From assembly GCA_003116975.1 (NCBI GenBank), contig BGKB01000061.1:62001-126000 (forward strand): a DNA stretch of 64,000 bases. Direction: 5' to 3'. The translations under genes were made by a program, and so were the position numbers. Below are positions 1 through 10,600 of this stretch, one piece after another (positions within the stretch are counted from its first letter, which is position 1; every line of letters begins with the position of its first letter). Source of the DNA: Aurantiochytrium sp. KH105. Taxonomy: Eukaryota > Sar > Bigyra > Thraustochytrida > Thraustochytriidae. The notes below the pieces were generated by a model. The model saw nothing but the letters and a program-made list of their open reading frames with translations, did not search any database and had not been told where the DNA came from.

Positions 1-284
1 ATGACGGCGCCATCGGCCGGATTGGCAGCTGCAATAGCTTTGGATCTTGCCTCGGGAGGACTGAGACCCCCGGTGCCTTGGCTCTTGCGCAGAAACTGCT
101 CTGGAGATGGACGCGTAACCTTGCGCTCGAAGCTAAAGGCGCGGACATCAACCTCTCGCTTTTCTTCGCCGTCACCAATTTGGTCCGGGACAAAGGCCGT
201 GCGATCGAAAGGAGATCCTGTTGCGACGTGCGACTTTTCACGGCCGGTGAGCCGGTAGTTTGGGCGCTTGATAGACTCGTCCAT
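1..284 (-). CDS. 5' end of an unrecognised gene running off the left edge
   Basis: Reading the minus strand from an ATG at 282-284 gives an open frame without stops to base 1, about 94 residues beginning MDESIKRPNYRLTG. The sequence is hydrophilic and of balanced composition (for example SPFDRTAFVPDQ and FSFERKVTRPSPEQFLRK), unlike the arginine- and alanine-rich chance frames nearby, so I take it as a real N-terminus. The clustered charged residues and prolines suggest an extended or regulatory N-terminal region. I see no signal peptide or membrane segment and recognise no family. The gene points away from the long gene-free stretch to its right, so its promoter should lie just right of 284. 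Confidence 0.6.
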   Translation of the reverse strand, partial: MDESIKRPNYRLTGREKSHVATGSPFDRTAFVPDQIGDGEEKREVDVRAFSFERKVTRPSPEQFLRKSQGTGGLSPPEARSKAIAAANPADGAV

Positions 285-390
285 GGTTGGTGGCTATCTA
301 GCTAGCTGCCTTGCACCTCTCTCTGTCTGCCTTGCGGTCGGCTCGTACGGCTCCGACTGCGATCGTAATGTGGCTCTGCTGCCACGCTTT

Positions 391-441
391 GCGAGCGAGC
401 GAGCGAGCGAGCGTGCGTGCGTGTGTACGCGCGTGCGTGCA
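391..441. repeat. (GAGC)n grading into GTGC-rich tract
   Basis: Five to six GAGC units are followed by degenerate GTGC/GTGT units. The tract sits about 110-160 bp upstream of the leftmost minus-strand start codon. Confidence 0.8.
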
Positions 442-611
442 AGTGCGAGCGCGACTGGCACGTGTCTCAGGAGAGCGGCTGCCCGCAAGCTTCCGGACTA
501 AGACTGGCCTGCGACAATGCTTTTGCTTTTGTTCTTGGTCAGTCGTTCGTTGAGAGCAGAGCACACCAGAGCGAAAGGAGACAGCAGGCAAAACAAGCAG
601 GCAGGCAAAGA

Positions 612-640
612 AGTAAGCAAGCAAGCAAGCAAGTAAGCAA
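612..640. repeat. (GCAA)n microsatellite
   Basis: A run of AAGC/GCAA tetranucleotides with one GTAA interruption. The same unit recurs at 7195-7220. Confidence 0.8.
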
Positions 641-764
641 GAAAGCGTTGAGGCCTCCGCGCTCTGTCTTGAAAAAGGAACAAAAGAAAGGGAAAAAAAG
701 TCCGCTCTCTACAATGAGTCAACCGGTGCTATACAGTTGATGACCCATTAGCTTGAGGTCTTAC

Positions 765-809
765 GTCTGTCTGTCTGTCTGTCTGTCTGTCTGTTCTGCC
801 TGTCTGTCT
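765..809. repeat. (CTGT)n microsatellite
   Basis: About eight perfect CTGT units and then a degenerate tail. The same unit occurs again at 1685-1722 and around 9988-10040. Confidence 0.9.
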
Positions 810-1436
810 CATAACGCTGAGGTGTGTGCTCACGTAGAAAAAAAGAAGCGCGGGAAGAAAGTAAAGCAGAGCAAGTGGAAAAGCACTCGCACACCGTAAC
901 GGATAGCGGGTTGTGCAGTCCTCATTCCTGGAGCGGCCGAACATTCACGTGCCAGACGCGCGGGGCGCGCGCGAGGAGCACAGTGCAGACGCCTACGATG
1001 ACGCCCATGGCGGTCAGGACAGCCCTGGGCGGCAGTCGCGCCGAGTGGGATGCGCATCGAAAAGGCTTCAAGTTGGGCTGGACTGGTGATCGATTAACCA
1101 AAAGCAGAGCAAAGCGAGAGGAAGCAGAGGGCTGGCTGCGCATGGCAGGAAAGAAAGAACCTCATGAGTCAGGCTGCGAGTGCTGGCTGACACGACCACC
1201 CGATTAGAAAAAACAAACAAGAAAAGGCGTCGAAGCGCCGGTTTGATCTTTTCTTTGGGGACGAGAAAGAGGCGAGGCACGCGCTCGCTGGCCGTGTCGA
1301 TCGACTCGAAGGGAGAAGAAGGAATGACTCTCTCGAACTTGACTGAGGATGGGCGCCGACCCAGCGATCGTTCCAGACGACCGACGGACGTGCTGCTCTG
1401 CGCTCTTATCTGAGGTCAAAGCCCCTGGTCACCACG

Positions 1437-1472
1437 GATCAGATCAGATCAGATCAGATCCAGATCAGATCG
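1437..1472. repeat. (GATCA)n pentanucleotide repeat
   Basis: Six to seven GATCA units, one carrying an extra C. Each unit contains GATC. Confidence 0.85.
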
Positions 1473-1684
1473 TTGGCACTCGTGGTCGCTATCGCTGCAA
1501 CCCAGGCCAGCTAGCTAGCTGTCTGTCTGCGTGCGGCGGCTCGGATTGGATCGATCCCGCCGACACTCGCGCCTGACCATTGGCCGCTGGCAGGAAACGA
1601 ATGCTGCCCGGATGAGGCCCGCCCGCTCGCAGTCGGACGCCCATGATCTGTCTGACTGTCCTGTCTCTTTGGCCGTCCCTTCCT

Positions 1685-1722
1685 CTGTCTGTCTGTCTGT
1701 CTGTCTGTCTGTCGGTCTGTCG
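1685..1722. repeat. (CTGT)n microsatellite
   Basis: About eight CTGT units, the last two with a G substitution. Confidence 0.9.
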
Positions 1723-1824
1723 GCGCGGGAAGAGGGAGACGAAGGAGGACGCGGCGCCAGAAGCTGAATATCCGCTCTCTGCACGTCGACCGTTCGTCAG
1801 AGGAGAACGTCGGTGGCGTAGGGC

Positions 1825-1857
1825 GTGACGTGGCGTGGCGTGGCGTGGCGTGGCGTG
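1825..1857. repeat. (GTGGC)n pentanucleotide repeat
   Basis: Five to six GTGGC units, the first one imperfect. Confidence 0.85.
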
Positions 1858-2523
1858 AGACGTCTCTCTGGCAGGCACACACCGGGTGGGCGCCCACGAA
1901 CGAAGGAAAGTGCTCCAGCCAGCCCATCCACCCACGAGTGGCTGAGCCAATCCGCCCGCGCCTCCTCTCGGTATTGGGACGCCTCTCCGGCTTGTGCCGC
2001 GTGCGCATGCGAGCACCGCCTCTTCAGAAAACGCCAGCAGGATTGGGGCGCAGGCTGATGTGAGTGCCGAGGGCTGAGGCGATCGGTCTGCAAGGCTCGG
2101 CATTTTTTGTGATAAAAAAATTACACCTGGAAACGAAGCCTCAATGCGACGACGTGGTCGCCAGCCTGCGCCACCTCAAGCCTGATCTCGGACCGTCTTG
2201 CTAAATCAATCGGCACATTGCTCGGCGGGCCACGGTGCTGCCTGCTACTGGTCTCCTTGCTGCCTGCAGCTGCTGCTGCCAGCTTTTTGCAGCTGGCTGC
2301 TGCTCTGCGTGCCCGGGAATGCTTGCGTCACGCTTTCCGTGTCGCCGCCAGCAGCAGCGGCACGACGGGCAGCGGTCGCGGCACCCGTATGGAGACTCGG
2401 ACTGGTCTGCGCTCGGCCCGTCTTGCTTGGAAGCGATCGAGCTTCTTCTTGAGTTTTCGCGCACAGAAGAAAAAGGATTATCCTCTGCCAGTGGCCATGG
2501 TGGCTCTGGGTTTTCATATCAAA

Positions 2524-2571
2524 GAAGAGAGAAAAGAAAAGAAAAGAAAAGAAAAGAAAAGAAAACGCAAA
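2524..2571. repeat. (AAAAG)n polypurine tract
   Basis: Seven or so GAAAA units form a pure purine strand of more than 40 bases. Confidence 0.85.
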
Positions 2572-4884
2572 ATCGAAGGAGGGAAGGTAAAAATAGAAAG
2601 AAAAAAAGAGAAATTGTAAACATTTTTAGCACCCCGACTCGACGATGGTTGCGGAGTGCTGGCGCCCAGATTGGTCAGACAGGCGACCGACCAGTCGTCC
2701 TCGTGCAAGGGCACTCGCGTCCGATCCGGTCCAATCCGCACCGAACCGATGCGCGCGGTGCCTCTGGGAAGCGACCCGCGAGAAGCTCGCCTTCCCGGTG
2801 TACTGCTAGCTCCAGTGGTGGCTGGCCGCTGGACGTGAGTAGAGCCTACTGTTGCGTTGCGTAACGCTGCACTTCTTTTTGTGTTTCTTCAACAGACAGA
2901 CGACCGGTCCTACTCTGACGATAAGCAAGGCAAGCAAGCAAGAAAGGAAAAAAAAGAGAAAAGGAACGAGAGAGAACTTGAAAAATTGCAGGGGAGCGAA
3001 GGAGACAGGAAGGAAACCGGGGCGCGCGCCCTCGCCTCGCGCAACTGCAACACGAGACGAGAGAGAGCTCGCAGCACCGCTCGACCCCACTGCGCACACG
3101 TGGCTGCTCGTGGCGATGGGGCCGTCAGTGTGTGTATGTGTGCGGGCAGACGCGGCTGGGACGAGCAGTTCCCACAGTGTTATGGCAGTGTCCCGCCCGG
3201 AGAAGCTGGACATGCTGCCAGCTTCTCCTTTGGGCCTGGCGCGGGTAGGCGTCGCGCGGGGAGACCTAAGGCCCGCTCCCCGCGGGAAAAAGAATTCCCC
3301 CGCGTGCGGACGTCTGTCTCGCCCAGCCTGCCAGCCAGCCCGCCAGTGACTGCTTGGCAGGCTGCTGAGTTGCAATTTGGTGCTTTTACCCTCCTTCGTG
3401 CTCCAGCTCTTTCCTCCAACACGCCCCGTGCAAGGAGGGCCAGCGCCAGAATGGAGAACGACGCAAGCTGGCTCGCCATGACTGGCTGGCTGGACCTTGC
3501 AGTCGAGCGTTCGCTTGAGCCTTCAGCGAACGCGCCGCCAACGCCACGTCCAGCGGCCGCAGCGTCGAGCGTGGGCATGGCCAGCGGCTTGATTCATTCT
3601 TTTTTCAAGTTGGCTGGCCGGCAGGCCCGGATGACGTGTGTGCGCGTACTAGTGTGTGCACGCAGGCACTGGCCGCGAGTACGCACGCGCACTCGTCGCG
3701 CCAAGGCCGAGCGCGCGCCTGCTCAGGACGTTTCCGACCTTGGCAGACTGGAGAGCGAGCGTCGCGCGGCGGGCGACGCACAACGGCCCGTCTCGAGCAG
3801 CAGGGCCAGTCAGGCAGTCAGTCTGCGCGGCGCAATGGCACGCGGTGCAGGTCTACGCGCAGCCACGAGAGAGCAGCTCACCTACTTCTGGTGGCGGCTG
3901 CTCTCTCTGACTCTGTCTGGGAGTTCAAGTTTTGATTATTATACTAAAAGAAAAGAAAAAAGAAAAGAAGAAAAGGAATACAAGGCCAGCGACAGCGCGC
4001 GGGGTAATTGCACTCGTCTAGGCCTCGAAATCTAGTGTCTGATCTTCCGGACCCGCTTCCTCGTTCAACCAACCAAAGCAGCGTGCTGATGCGGGCGCCT
4101 CGGCCGTTCAGTTGGTCAGGCGCGCGATCAGCCAGGTGCTCAGGTCGTTGGCCGCCCAAGCTCAGCCAGCCGTTCCGGCCGCCTAAGCCCAGCGGCAAGT
4201 ACTCAACGCGACCGACTGCAAAGGCCGCGCCAGGTCGAGATCCCCGCACTAACTGTAATCCACAGCCAGCCAGCAATACCCACACTTGTCCCCGCACGAA
4301 GCGCTACTTGCTCATGTGGGGAAAAAAGGATAGGAGATCTTGCCAGGGCTAGTTTTGCTTTTCTTCCCTCTCCTGCATACAATTCATTCCGTCGCACTCA
4401 GCTGCAAGGTGATGCTTGTGTTTGCGCGCTTTGAGCCAGCATCGCCAAGGAAAGCAAGACAAGAGACTGTTTTGAGATGACCCTTCAGGACCTTCAGATC
4501 CTCCCGATGCCTTTCAAGCAATTTCTGATTCCTTTTGTTTGCGAATATTTTGAACACCAAATGCAAGCTGCCAGCGAGCCTGTTGCCTTGCTCTCACTTG
4601 CCTCTGGCAGGTGTTCATACAAACTCATGCAGTTTGGAACGGACCAGTCGAGCCCAAAAGAGCAACGAAAAACAGACGAGCAAACTCCAGCCTCCGCTGC
4701 CGCCAACGTCCCAAGAACGCTTGTTGCATCAGCCGGCCCGCTCGATCTGCTACTGGATTTGATTAATCTGCTGCTCTCTCCGCCATTTAACGCCAAGACG
4801 TGTCTCACTGTCCGCCGTTCGTCGGCCACTACGACGGTCCCCTTGCGCACACCCTTGGCAGCTTTTCTTAGTCCGTGTTCACCG

Positions 4885-4932
<48 letters not shown>
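4885..4932. repeat. (CAGG)n microsatellite
   Basis: Twelve perfect CAGG units, the longest perfect tetranucleotide array in the window. Confidence 0.95.
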
Positions 4933-6212
4933 TTGCTCGGCCTGGGTCCTCAGCCGTTTTGCGTGGAGGTGAATGAGGGCATGTGCAGCTCGCGTCGTTT
5001 GAACCGGCCTGCTCTGACTCTGCACCTGTCTTTTAGCCATTTTACCGAGATAAAATTCAGTTGCATTGCAGTCGCCTCGCCCCGCCTCGCCTCACTTCGA
5101 ATCGATCGACTCAGCCTGACTTTGTTCATGTCAGGCCAGCCGGCCATATGGACAAGCTGAGCCGGATCGTTTGGAGCAGCGCAAGTTGCGCAACGTGGGA
5201 ACCCTATTAGCTGGCCCGGCCTGCTGCTGCAAGGAAAGCAAGCCAAAGCAAGCATTCAACCAACATACTAAACAAAAAAAAGTTGGAAAAGAGACTTCCC
5301 ACAGCGAGCGAAAGAACGACAGCCCATCATCGTTTCTCTACTATACAATATTTTGTTTAGCGTGGGTGCTCTGTCGTCGGCTGAGCAAAGTAAAAAGTAT
5401 TCCGCTGTGGGATGCATGAGTGAATGAAAGGAGCAGAGGAGGCGAGTCTGGCTGAGGTCGAGGAAAGAAGAAGAGCTTGCCTCCTCGTTTGGCCGCAGCA
5501 GCCATCATGGTCAGTGGCTGTGCGGAGCTCAGATCGTCGGACCCGAGCTAAAAAGTCTTGGCCGGCGCTGGAGCTTGCTCCGAGGTCGATCCAATCGGTC
5601 GGTTCCGTCCCCATCTGTGCGTCCACGCAACCTCGTCGGCGGCTCTCCAACGCTCATCACGATCGACTGCGCGTCCATTTTCAATCCGCCCGACAGAAAG
5701 AAGCTCTGCTCGCTTCGAGGGTGGTCTTGCTGCCACTGCTGCCGCCGCCGCCGCCGGTAAGCCACTGACAGAAGTAAGCGTACGGCCCTGGCATTGCTTG
5801 GACCTCGGCGAGGTGATGGATGGCTCGGAAGAAAAGCAGCGACGCGATTAGATTTTTACGGCGTCTCCCTCGCTGGATGATGGTGGCGCCCGCGTCTTCC
5901 AACCAATCGATCGATCGGGACGCTCCAAGGGCCGTGCCAGACGTGGTGCGGCGCGGAAGCGGCCGAACCGCCTTCAGCAGGCACGGAGGAGCGGAGGAAG
6001 TCTATTGATCAAAGACCGCCTGCGCTTGGCACGCGCTTGGCCCGCTCAAGCCAAAACGCCGCCGCAGCTTTCCACAGATCGTCGCTGTGGGCATGCCTTT
6101 GGCTGGCGAGCGCTGGCGCAGAGACCGCAGCAATTTTCCTGCTCTTGCCGGCCCTCACTACAGCGCAGAGCCGGCCTAGCTGGTATTCACCTGCCATGGC
6201 TGGCTGCCCGCT

Positions 6213-6253
6213 GCTGCCTGCCTGCCTGCCTGACTGCCTGCCTGCCTGACTGC
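6213..6253. repeat. (CCTG)n microsatellite
   Basis: Two blocks of CCTG units, each ending in a GACTG variant. This is the complement of the CAGG unit seen at 4885-4932. Confidence 0.85.
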
Positions 6254-7097
6254 TTCAGAGCCGAGGCACGCGCGTTCTCGTAAAAGAAAAACGCGGCCGC
6301 GGCGTGATCTTTTATGCAATGCCGTTCGGCACCATTCAGCACCGTGCGGCGTGGGAGGTGCGTCGCGAAAGGCTTTCACTGACAATTCGATTTTAAGATT
6401 TTGTTTAGAAGTTTCTCACCTTTCATTCTTTTCTTCTTCGTTGAAAAAATGAAAAAGGAGAATAGAATCTCTCCCCACACCTGCTCTCCCATCCCTGTCT
6501 AAATGTCGAGGCACGGCGCGTGCCGCTGCGGACGGCGGCAGCAACAGCAGCAACAGCCAGCTGCAGCAGACAGACAGACGGCGCGGGAATGCGGGCAGAA
6601 GCAGAAGCAGCTCGCTTCAAGTACGAGGGAGCAGCCGCGAACGGAAGCCAAGCGGCAGGAGCGAGGAAAGCAGCAAGAAGGGGCGCGAGAACGAAACTGG
6701 AAATTGGAGGAAGGAACGGATGGCGCGGCCCCGCGGACGGCAGCGGCCACGCCGGCGAGCACAAACCGGGAAAAAGAAAAAGTGAAGACTTGGACAAGAG
6801 GGAGCGTGTTTGCTAGAGGATACGCTACGACCTTATACGGACCGCTCGACGGGTCGAAGCTGTCACGCAGTGGAGGAATGGAGAGACGCCCGCACGGGCG
6901 GGTCCGCTCCGGCCACAGCGGCCCGGAGCGCCAAAGCGCTGCTGGCTGGTTGGGAGGAAGTAGCAAAGTAGCCTGCGCGGGAACTTCGCAGACAGAGCAG
7001 AGAGCAGAGCAGCGGTGCAGCCAAGGCCGGGGCCCTGCGCGTGCCGGCTGTGGTAAAGAGGGCAGCGGCTGGCTGGCGGAAAAGAAAGGCGCGGCAA

Positions 7098-7109
7098 GAG
7101 AGAGAGATT

Positions 7110-7145
<36 letters not shown>

Positions 7146-7146
7146 C
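7098..7146. repeat. (GA)n dinucleotide tract
   Basis: Mostly pure GA over about 45 bases with two small interruptions. It lies roughly 270 bp upstream of the start codon at 7409. Confidence 0.9.
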
Positions 7147-7194
7147 TAATTACAAAAAACAAACAAACTGACTTTCATTTCTTCCTTTGAAGAN

Positions 7195-7220
7195 CAAGCA
7201 AGCAAGCAAGCGAGCAAGCA
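7195..7220. repeat. (CAAG)n microsatellite beside an unresolved base
   Basis: Six CAAG-type units start directly after the N at 7194, so the N may mark uncertain repeat length. Confidence 0.8.
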
Positions 7221-7408
7221 CTGCAAACAAGAAGGGAAAAAAGACTGACGCTGCGCGAGGGAGCGCAAGGCCCGGCAAAACCAGAACCCAACCAACTCTC
7301 CAAGGTCGCCACGGCCTACTCGTGCGCAGAGAGAGAGTGAAGGGCCAAGGCGCGGACAACTTCTGTTGGCCCTGGCAGTCCAAGCAGGCAAGTACATACA
7401 GGTACAAG

Positions 7409-8410
7409 ATGTTGCAGGGCAATATGCAGGCGGAGTCCGCGCAACCAGACATGCCCGCAAGGTCCTCGGCGGAGCTCGACTTTCATCACCTCGGCGGAGA
7501 GGTCGACACCGAGCAGCAAGAAGAACAACACTATAAGCAGAACCTTTGGGTCGTTTCTCCGCAACCGCAATCCCACGATCCGCATCATCTGCGTCACCAG
7601 CACGAGCCACATCAAATGAGGCACGAGCCGTGGATGACGGGCCCCCAAACACTCGACTTCGAGCATCAAGTAAGGCAAGAGTCGTGGGATCACCATCAAG
7701 CAAACGCAGACCTCCCAATCGAGCCCATTCTCGAGGAAGACACCGCACTCACACTGGGTATGATCGTTGGAGACTTTCAAGCTGAAGATGATACCTTTGA
7801 ACCTCTGATCTTGCCATCCAGTGGAAGTGATCTTCCTTTACCCGCATCATACCTCTTTGTGGAGAACATCTCGCAGCAGTACATTCATCCCCAGCGCGTA
7901 GTAAAAACCTCCCCCAGAGCGCCTGGAAGCTTCGAGTCCAACGAGGAAGCGCAAACGTGCAAGACCACGACAAAGCGCAAGAGTCATGAGTCCTCTCGCA
8001 TTGACGACGGACCAGAAGAAAAGCGGCCCAGACGCCAGCGCAAGCGTAGAGTGCCTGGAGACACGCTCCCATCCCTGACCACGCGCGCAACGTCAGCTCT
8101 ACAACTGAGGTCTTCCGCTGATGATTTGGACCGCATCGAGCGCCAACGACAACGGGCGGACCAGCATCTTGAGCAGCGTGCGCGCAATGCAGCCCTTCGC
8201 GCCCTCACAGTCGACAAGCTCCGGGAGAAATTGGCCCAAGCTGAAGAAGAGGACTTAGTCGTCAAGCATCGCCACCGGCGCGACGTCATTTGCCCAAAAT
8301 GCACAATCACGAATCGTATCAAAACGATTCAAAAAATCTTCTCCGATCGCGTAACCTGTGATGCTAGCGTGAGCTCAGCGCAGACAGAGGCGCTGGATGA
8401 CTCCTTCTGA
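7409..8410 (+). CDS. unknown basic, His/Gln-rich protein with a C-terminal CxxC
   Basis: The product is 333 residues. The open frame extends upstream, but only from a TTG; the first in-frame ATG is at 7409 (MLQGNMQAES), which I take as the start. The first 100 residues are rich in His, Gln and Pro. A strongly basic stretch (RPRRQRKRR, about residue 200) looks like a nuclear localisation signal. It is followed by a charged helical segment with coiled-coil character (IERQRQRADQHLEQRARN). Near the end lies CPKC, a possible half of a metal site with no second CxxC in the chain. The basic-then-helical order recalls a bZIP or other DNA-binding regulator, but I see no regular leucine heptad and no bZIP signature. 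Function unknown; a nuclear role is inferred only from composition. Confidence 0.65.
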   Translation: MLQGNMQAESAQPDMPARSSAELDFHHLGGEVDTEQQEEQHYKQNLWVVSPQPQSHDPHHLRHQHEPHQMRHEPWMTGPQTLDFEHQVRQESWDHHQANADLPIEPILEEDTALTLGMIVGDFQAEDDTFEPLILPSSGSDLPLPASYLFVENISQQYIHPQRVVKTSPRAPGSFESNEEAQTCKTTTKRKSHESSRIDDGPEEKRPRRQRKRRVPGDTLPSLTTRATSALQLRSSADDLDRIERQRQRADQHLEQRARNAALRALTVDKLREKLAQAEEEDLVVKHRHRRDVICPKCTITNRIKTIQKIFSDRVTCDASVSSAQTEALDDSF

Positions 8411-9037
8411 GCAATTTGTGCTTTTTGGAAGAAGTCGACCCGCCCTCTTGGCTATGTTCGAGCCAAGGAAAAATTTGACTTCTAATCCTTGCAAGGGTTG
8501 TCGGCTTCGCAAATACGACCCACATAACAAGCCGATTATCGGTGGGCAGCGGCGCTCTGAGCCTTTATCTGGTTTTCCTGATGCTAAATATAAAATTTGG
8601 TTGTGTGTATGACGTTATGGAAATGGCGCTAGAGTGTCTTTACAATCCTTTTCATTCGTTGCTTTTCTGCAAAAGTTAAAGAAGTCTCATTCGTCATTTC
8701 CGTCGACATGCACCTGCAAAGCAGCATTTCTACTTTCATAAGCTCAAAGACACACAATACCCACGCTTCCTTCTTACTTGAATCCAAAATGAGAAAAAGA
8801 GAAGACCGCATGCAATGTAGGAAATGCGAACTTGCCCGTACTTACGATGTTCGCCTCTGGGCGCATTGACAGTGAACGCTTTGGCTCCTCACACGTAATC
8901 GAAACGTGTACCTCAGGCGCGTTTCACTTTCTTTGATAAAGAGTTATTGAAATGCATGTATCCACCTCAGGTGCCGCTCTGCTTTCCAAAAATAGAGACC
9001 GGTCACCCTCTTTCAAGGTCAATATAAGACTCTCTCA
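8411..9037. other. convergent spacer, no gene seen
   Basis: This stretch lies between two gene ends and is more AT-rich than the long upstream spacer. It contains small inverted repeats: ACACGT/ACGTGT at 8891-8909, and a symmetrical CACCTCAGGTG at 8963-8973. Either could sit in 3' untranslated RNA. A 60-codon minus frame at 8629-8811 has no support as a gene. Confidence 0.5.
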
Positions 9038-9781
9038 TCAGGCCATCTTTTTTAGATTCGACATTGACGCATCATCGCGGGCGTTCGACGACTTGATTGG
9101 CTTTGTGCTTGCATTATAGAGTTTTCGCACGAGTGACATGCGCTGATGCTCTCGCCAGCCCACGAGAAGCGCTGCACCGAGACTCAGCGCAACCCCCATA
9201 CCGTGAAAGGTGGCCAAGGCCATTGCTACATTGGGCTGCAAGGTGCCAAGGCGAGCCTGCCACAAAGGAAGGACGATCCACGCCAAGATAACCAGCGTGA
9301 GAAGCATCGCTGTACCATAGCAGTATCCAGCCAGCAGCCATCGCCTTGACCGAGGCAGGGTAAGCGCAAATGCGCTTAGACCCGTCACGAGCATCCACAA
9401 CACGAGACCAGATCCAGCTCGCACGCTAAAGAGCGCTTTATTCGGTGTCTCGGCGCCTCGTAGGACCCAAATATTTACGCTGAGACTTGCTGCGCCGTAT
9501 GCAAGTTGCGCACCCACCATGGCTCGACTCAAGCCGCAAAGAGCCCACCCGTTGGACGAATCCTCTCGAGCCTTGTCGTGGCCCTGGAGTGCTGACGATG
9601 CTGTTGTTGCTGTTGCAGTTAGTCCTGATGCTGCTGGTGTAGTCTTGCCGTGCTGACCCTGACGCGGGTCGGCGGAATCCGCGTTCGCGCCGCGCGGGCC
9701 TCTGTTCCGCAGCTTGCGCGCCTCCGCCCGCTCGAGCGCCTGTTCGCGTCGAAGCCACGCGCTTCCGCGCACCCTCACCAT
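9038..9781 (-). CDS. four-helix membrane protein of unknown function
   Basis: The product is 247 residues. The longer open frame starts at a GTG; the first ATG is at 9779-9781 (MVRVRGSAWLRR). The first 80 residues are hydrophilic and basic. Four hydrophobic segments then follow at about residues 87-107, 121-142, 149-172 (a very hydrophobic leucine/isoleucine/valine run) and 185-208. A hydrophilic tail of about 38 residues ends the chain. The four-helix topology predicts both termini on the same side, probably cytosolic given the basic N- and C-terminal regions. Short basic loops separate the helices (LPRSRRW between helices 2 and 3). I do not recognise the family. The start lies about 40 bp from a (CCCAG) array that probably belongs to its 5' flank. 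Confidence 0.6.
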   Translation of the reverse strand: MVRVRGSAWLRREQALERAEARKLRNRGPRGANADSADPRQGQHGKTTPAASGLTATATTASSALQGHDKAREDSSNGWALCGLSRAMVGAQLAYGAASLSVNIWVLRGAETPNKALFSVRAGSGLVLWMLVTGLSAFALTLPRSRRWLLAGYCYGTAMLLTLVILAWIVLPLWQARLGTLQPNVAMALATFHGMGVALSLGAALLVGWREHQRMSLVRKLYNASTKPIKSSNARDDASMSNLKKMA

Positions 9782-9821
9782 CGTGGACGGACACGCTTCC
9801 CCGCCACGCCACGCCGCGCAG

Positions 9822-9859
9822 GCCCAGCCCAGCCCAGCCCAGCCCAGCCCAGCCCAGCC
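9822..9859. repeat. (CCCAG)n pentanucleotide repeat
   Basis: Seven CCCAG units lie about 40-80 bp upstream of the minus-strand start at 9781. Confidence 0.9.
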
Positions 9860-9987
9860 TCGCAGGCTTGCCGTGCAGTCAGCCGCCTTGCAGCTGCCCA
9901 CTACTTTCTGCCCACGTGCTCGCTGTCGCGTTCATGCCCACGAGCTGTTCATGCCCACGTGCTGCCGCTGCCGCTCGCTCGGGTCTC

Positions 9988-10040
9988 TCTCTGTCTGTGT
10001 GTCTGCGTGTCTGTCTGTCTGTGTGTCTGTCTGCCTGTTT
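9988..10040. repeat. degenerate (CTGT)n tract
   Basis: CTGT and GTGT units with some CTGC, pyrimidine-rich on the plus strand. Confidence 0.8.
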
Positions 10041-10600
10041 GCCTGGGTCTGGCTGTGCTGGCTGCCATGGCTGATGCAGTTGTATAATAGGTATAAACCA
10101 GTAGCCACTGTGCCGCCGATGCAAGCTGTCTCTCACTCTGACAGCGAATGCAGGATGGAAGAAACAAGGTCGGGCGAGGCAGCGAGCCTGGAGGAGCCAG
10201 CGAGAGCGGTATGCGTCGCGCGCGCCAGCCCGTCCTTGCCAGCCCTGGCCCGTCCCGGCCTGCCTGCTGGCTTCACATCAACAAAATGTAGCCTGACGTG
10301 GTCTGGCTTGGCTCGGCTGACGATACAGTTAGCAGGTTATGAACAGTGGCGTCCTTTCTCCGGCCGGTCGAAGGCAAGGCGGCCGGAGACTGACTCCCTG
10401 CTTCCCTGGGTGGCCGCGTGCCCTTTTTCACAGCAGCCAGCAGGCAGGCAGCAAGCAAAACACGAACGAGGATCACGGGCCGGCCTGATCCGAGGAATCG
10501 CGGGCAGCAGGCGAGCAGGCAGACGGGCAGACGGGCAGGCAGAGGCCGCGCGCGTTGTCGCGCGTTGTCGTAGAACGGACGAGGAGCGGCGGGTCAGAAG

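Larger units (their letters stand above)
285..7408. other. 7.1 kb gene-free divergent spacer rich in simple repeats
   Basis: This stretch separates the leftmost minus-strand gene from the plus-strand gene at 7409. Many open frames exist (the longest is plus 2857-4035), but their products are dominated by R, S, A and P, change composition at every microsatellite and match no domain I know. I call none of them coding. It holds arrays of (GAGC), (GCAA), (CTGT), (GATCA), (GTGGC), (AAAAG), (CAGG), (CCTG) and (GA), listed separately. One base is unresolved (N at 7194). A 60-codon minus frame at 4384-4566 looks slightly more protein-like but has no support. Promoters for both flanking genes must lie here; I see no convincing TATA box. 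Confidence 0.6.
9782..10600. other. divergent spacer with two microsatellites
   Basis: This separates the four-helix membrane protein and the KH-Smr gene. It has a (CCCAG) array and a CTGT tract, plus short CAGG runs near 10440. No gene or TATA element is evident. Confidence 0.5.

Noticed and set aside
1489-2103. 204-codon minus-strand frame
   Set aside because: Much of it is translated microsatellite (repeated TDRQ and ATPRH words).
2857-4035. 392-codon open frame on the plus strand
   Set aside because: Composition shifts block by block (Lys/Glu, then Arg/Ala/Ser), matches no domain and tracks the simple repeats; chance frames of this length are expected in GC-rich low-complexity DNA.
4384-4566. 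60-codon minus-strand frame starting MHLVFKIFANKRNQ
   Set aside because: Slightly protein-like, but too short, with no homology I know and no neighbouring exon.
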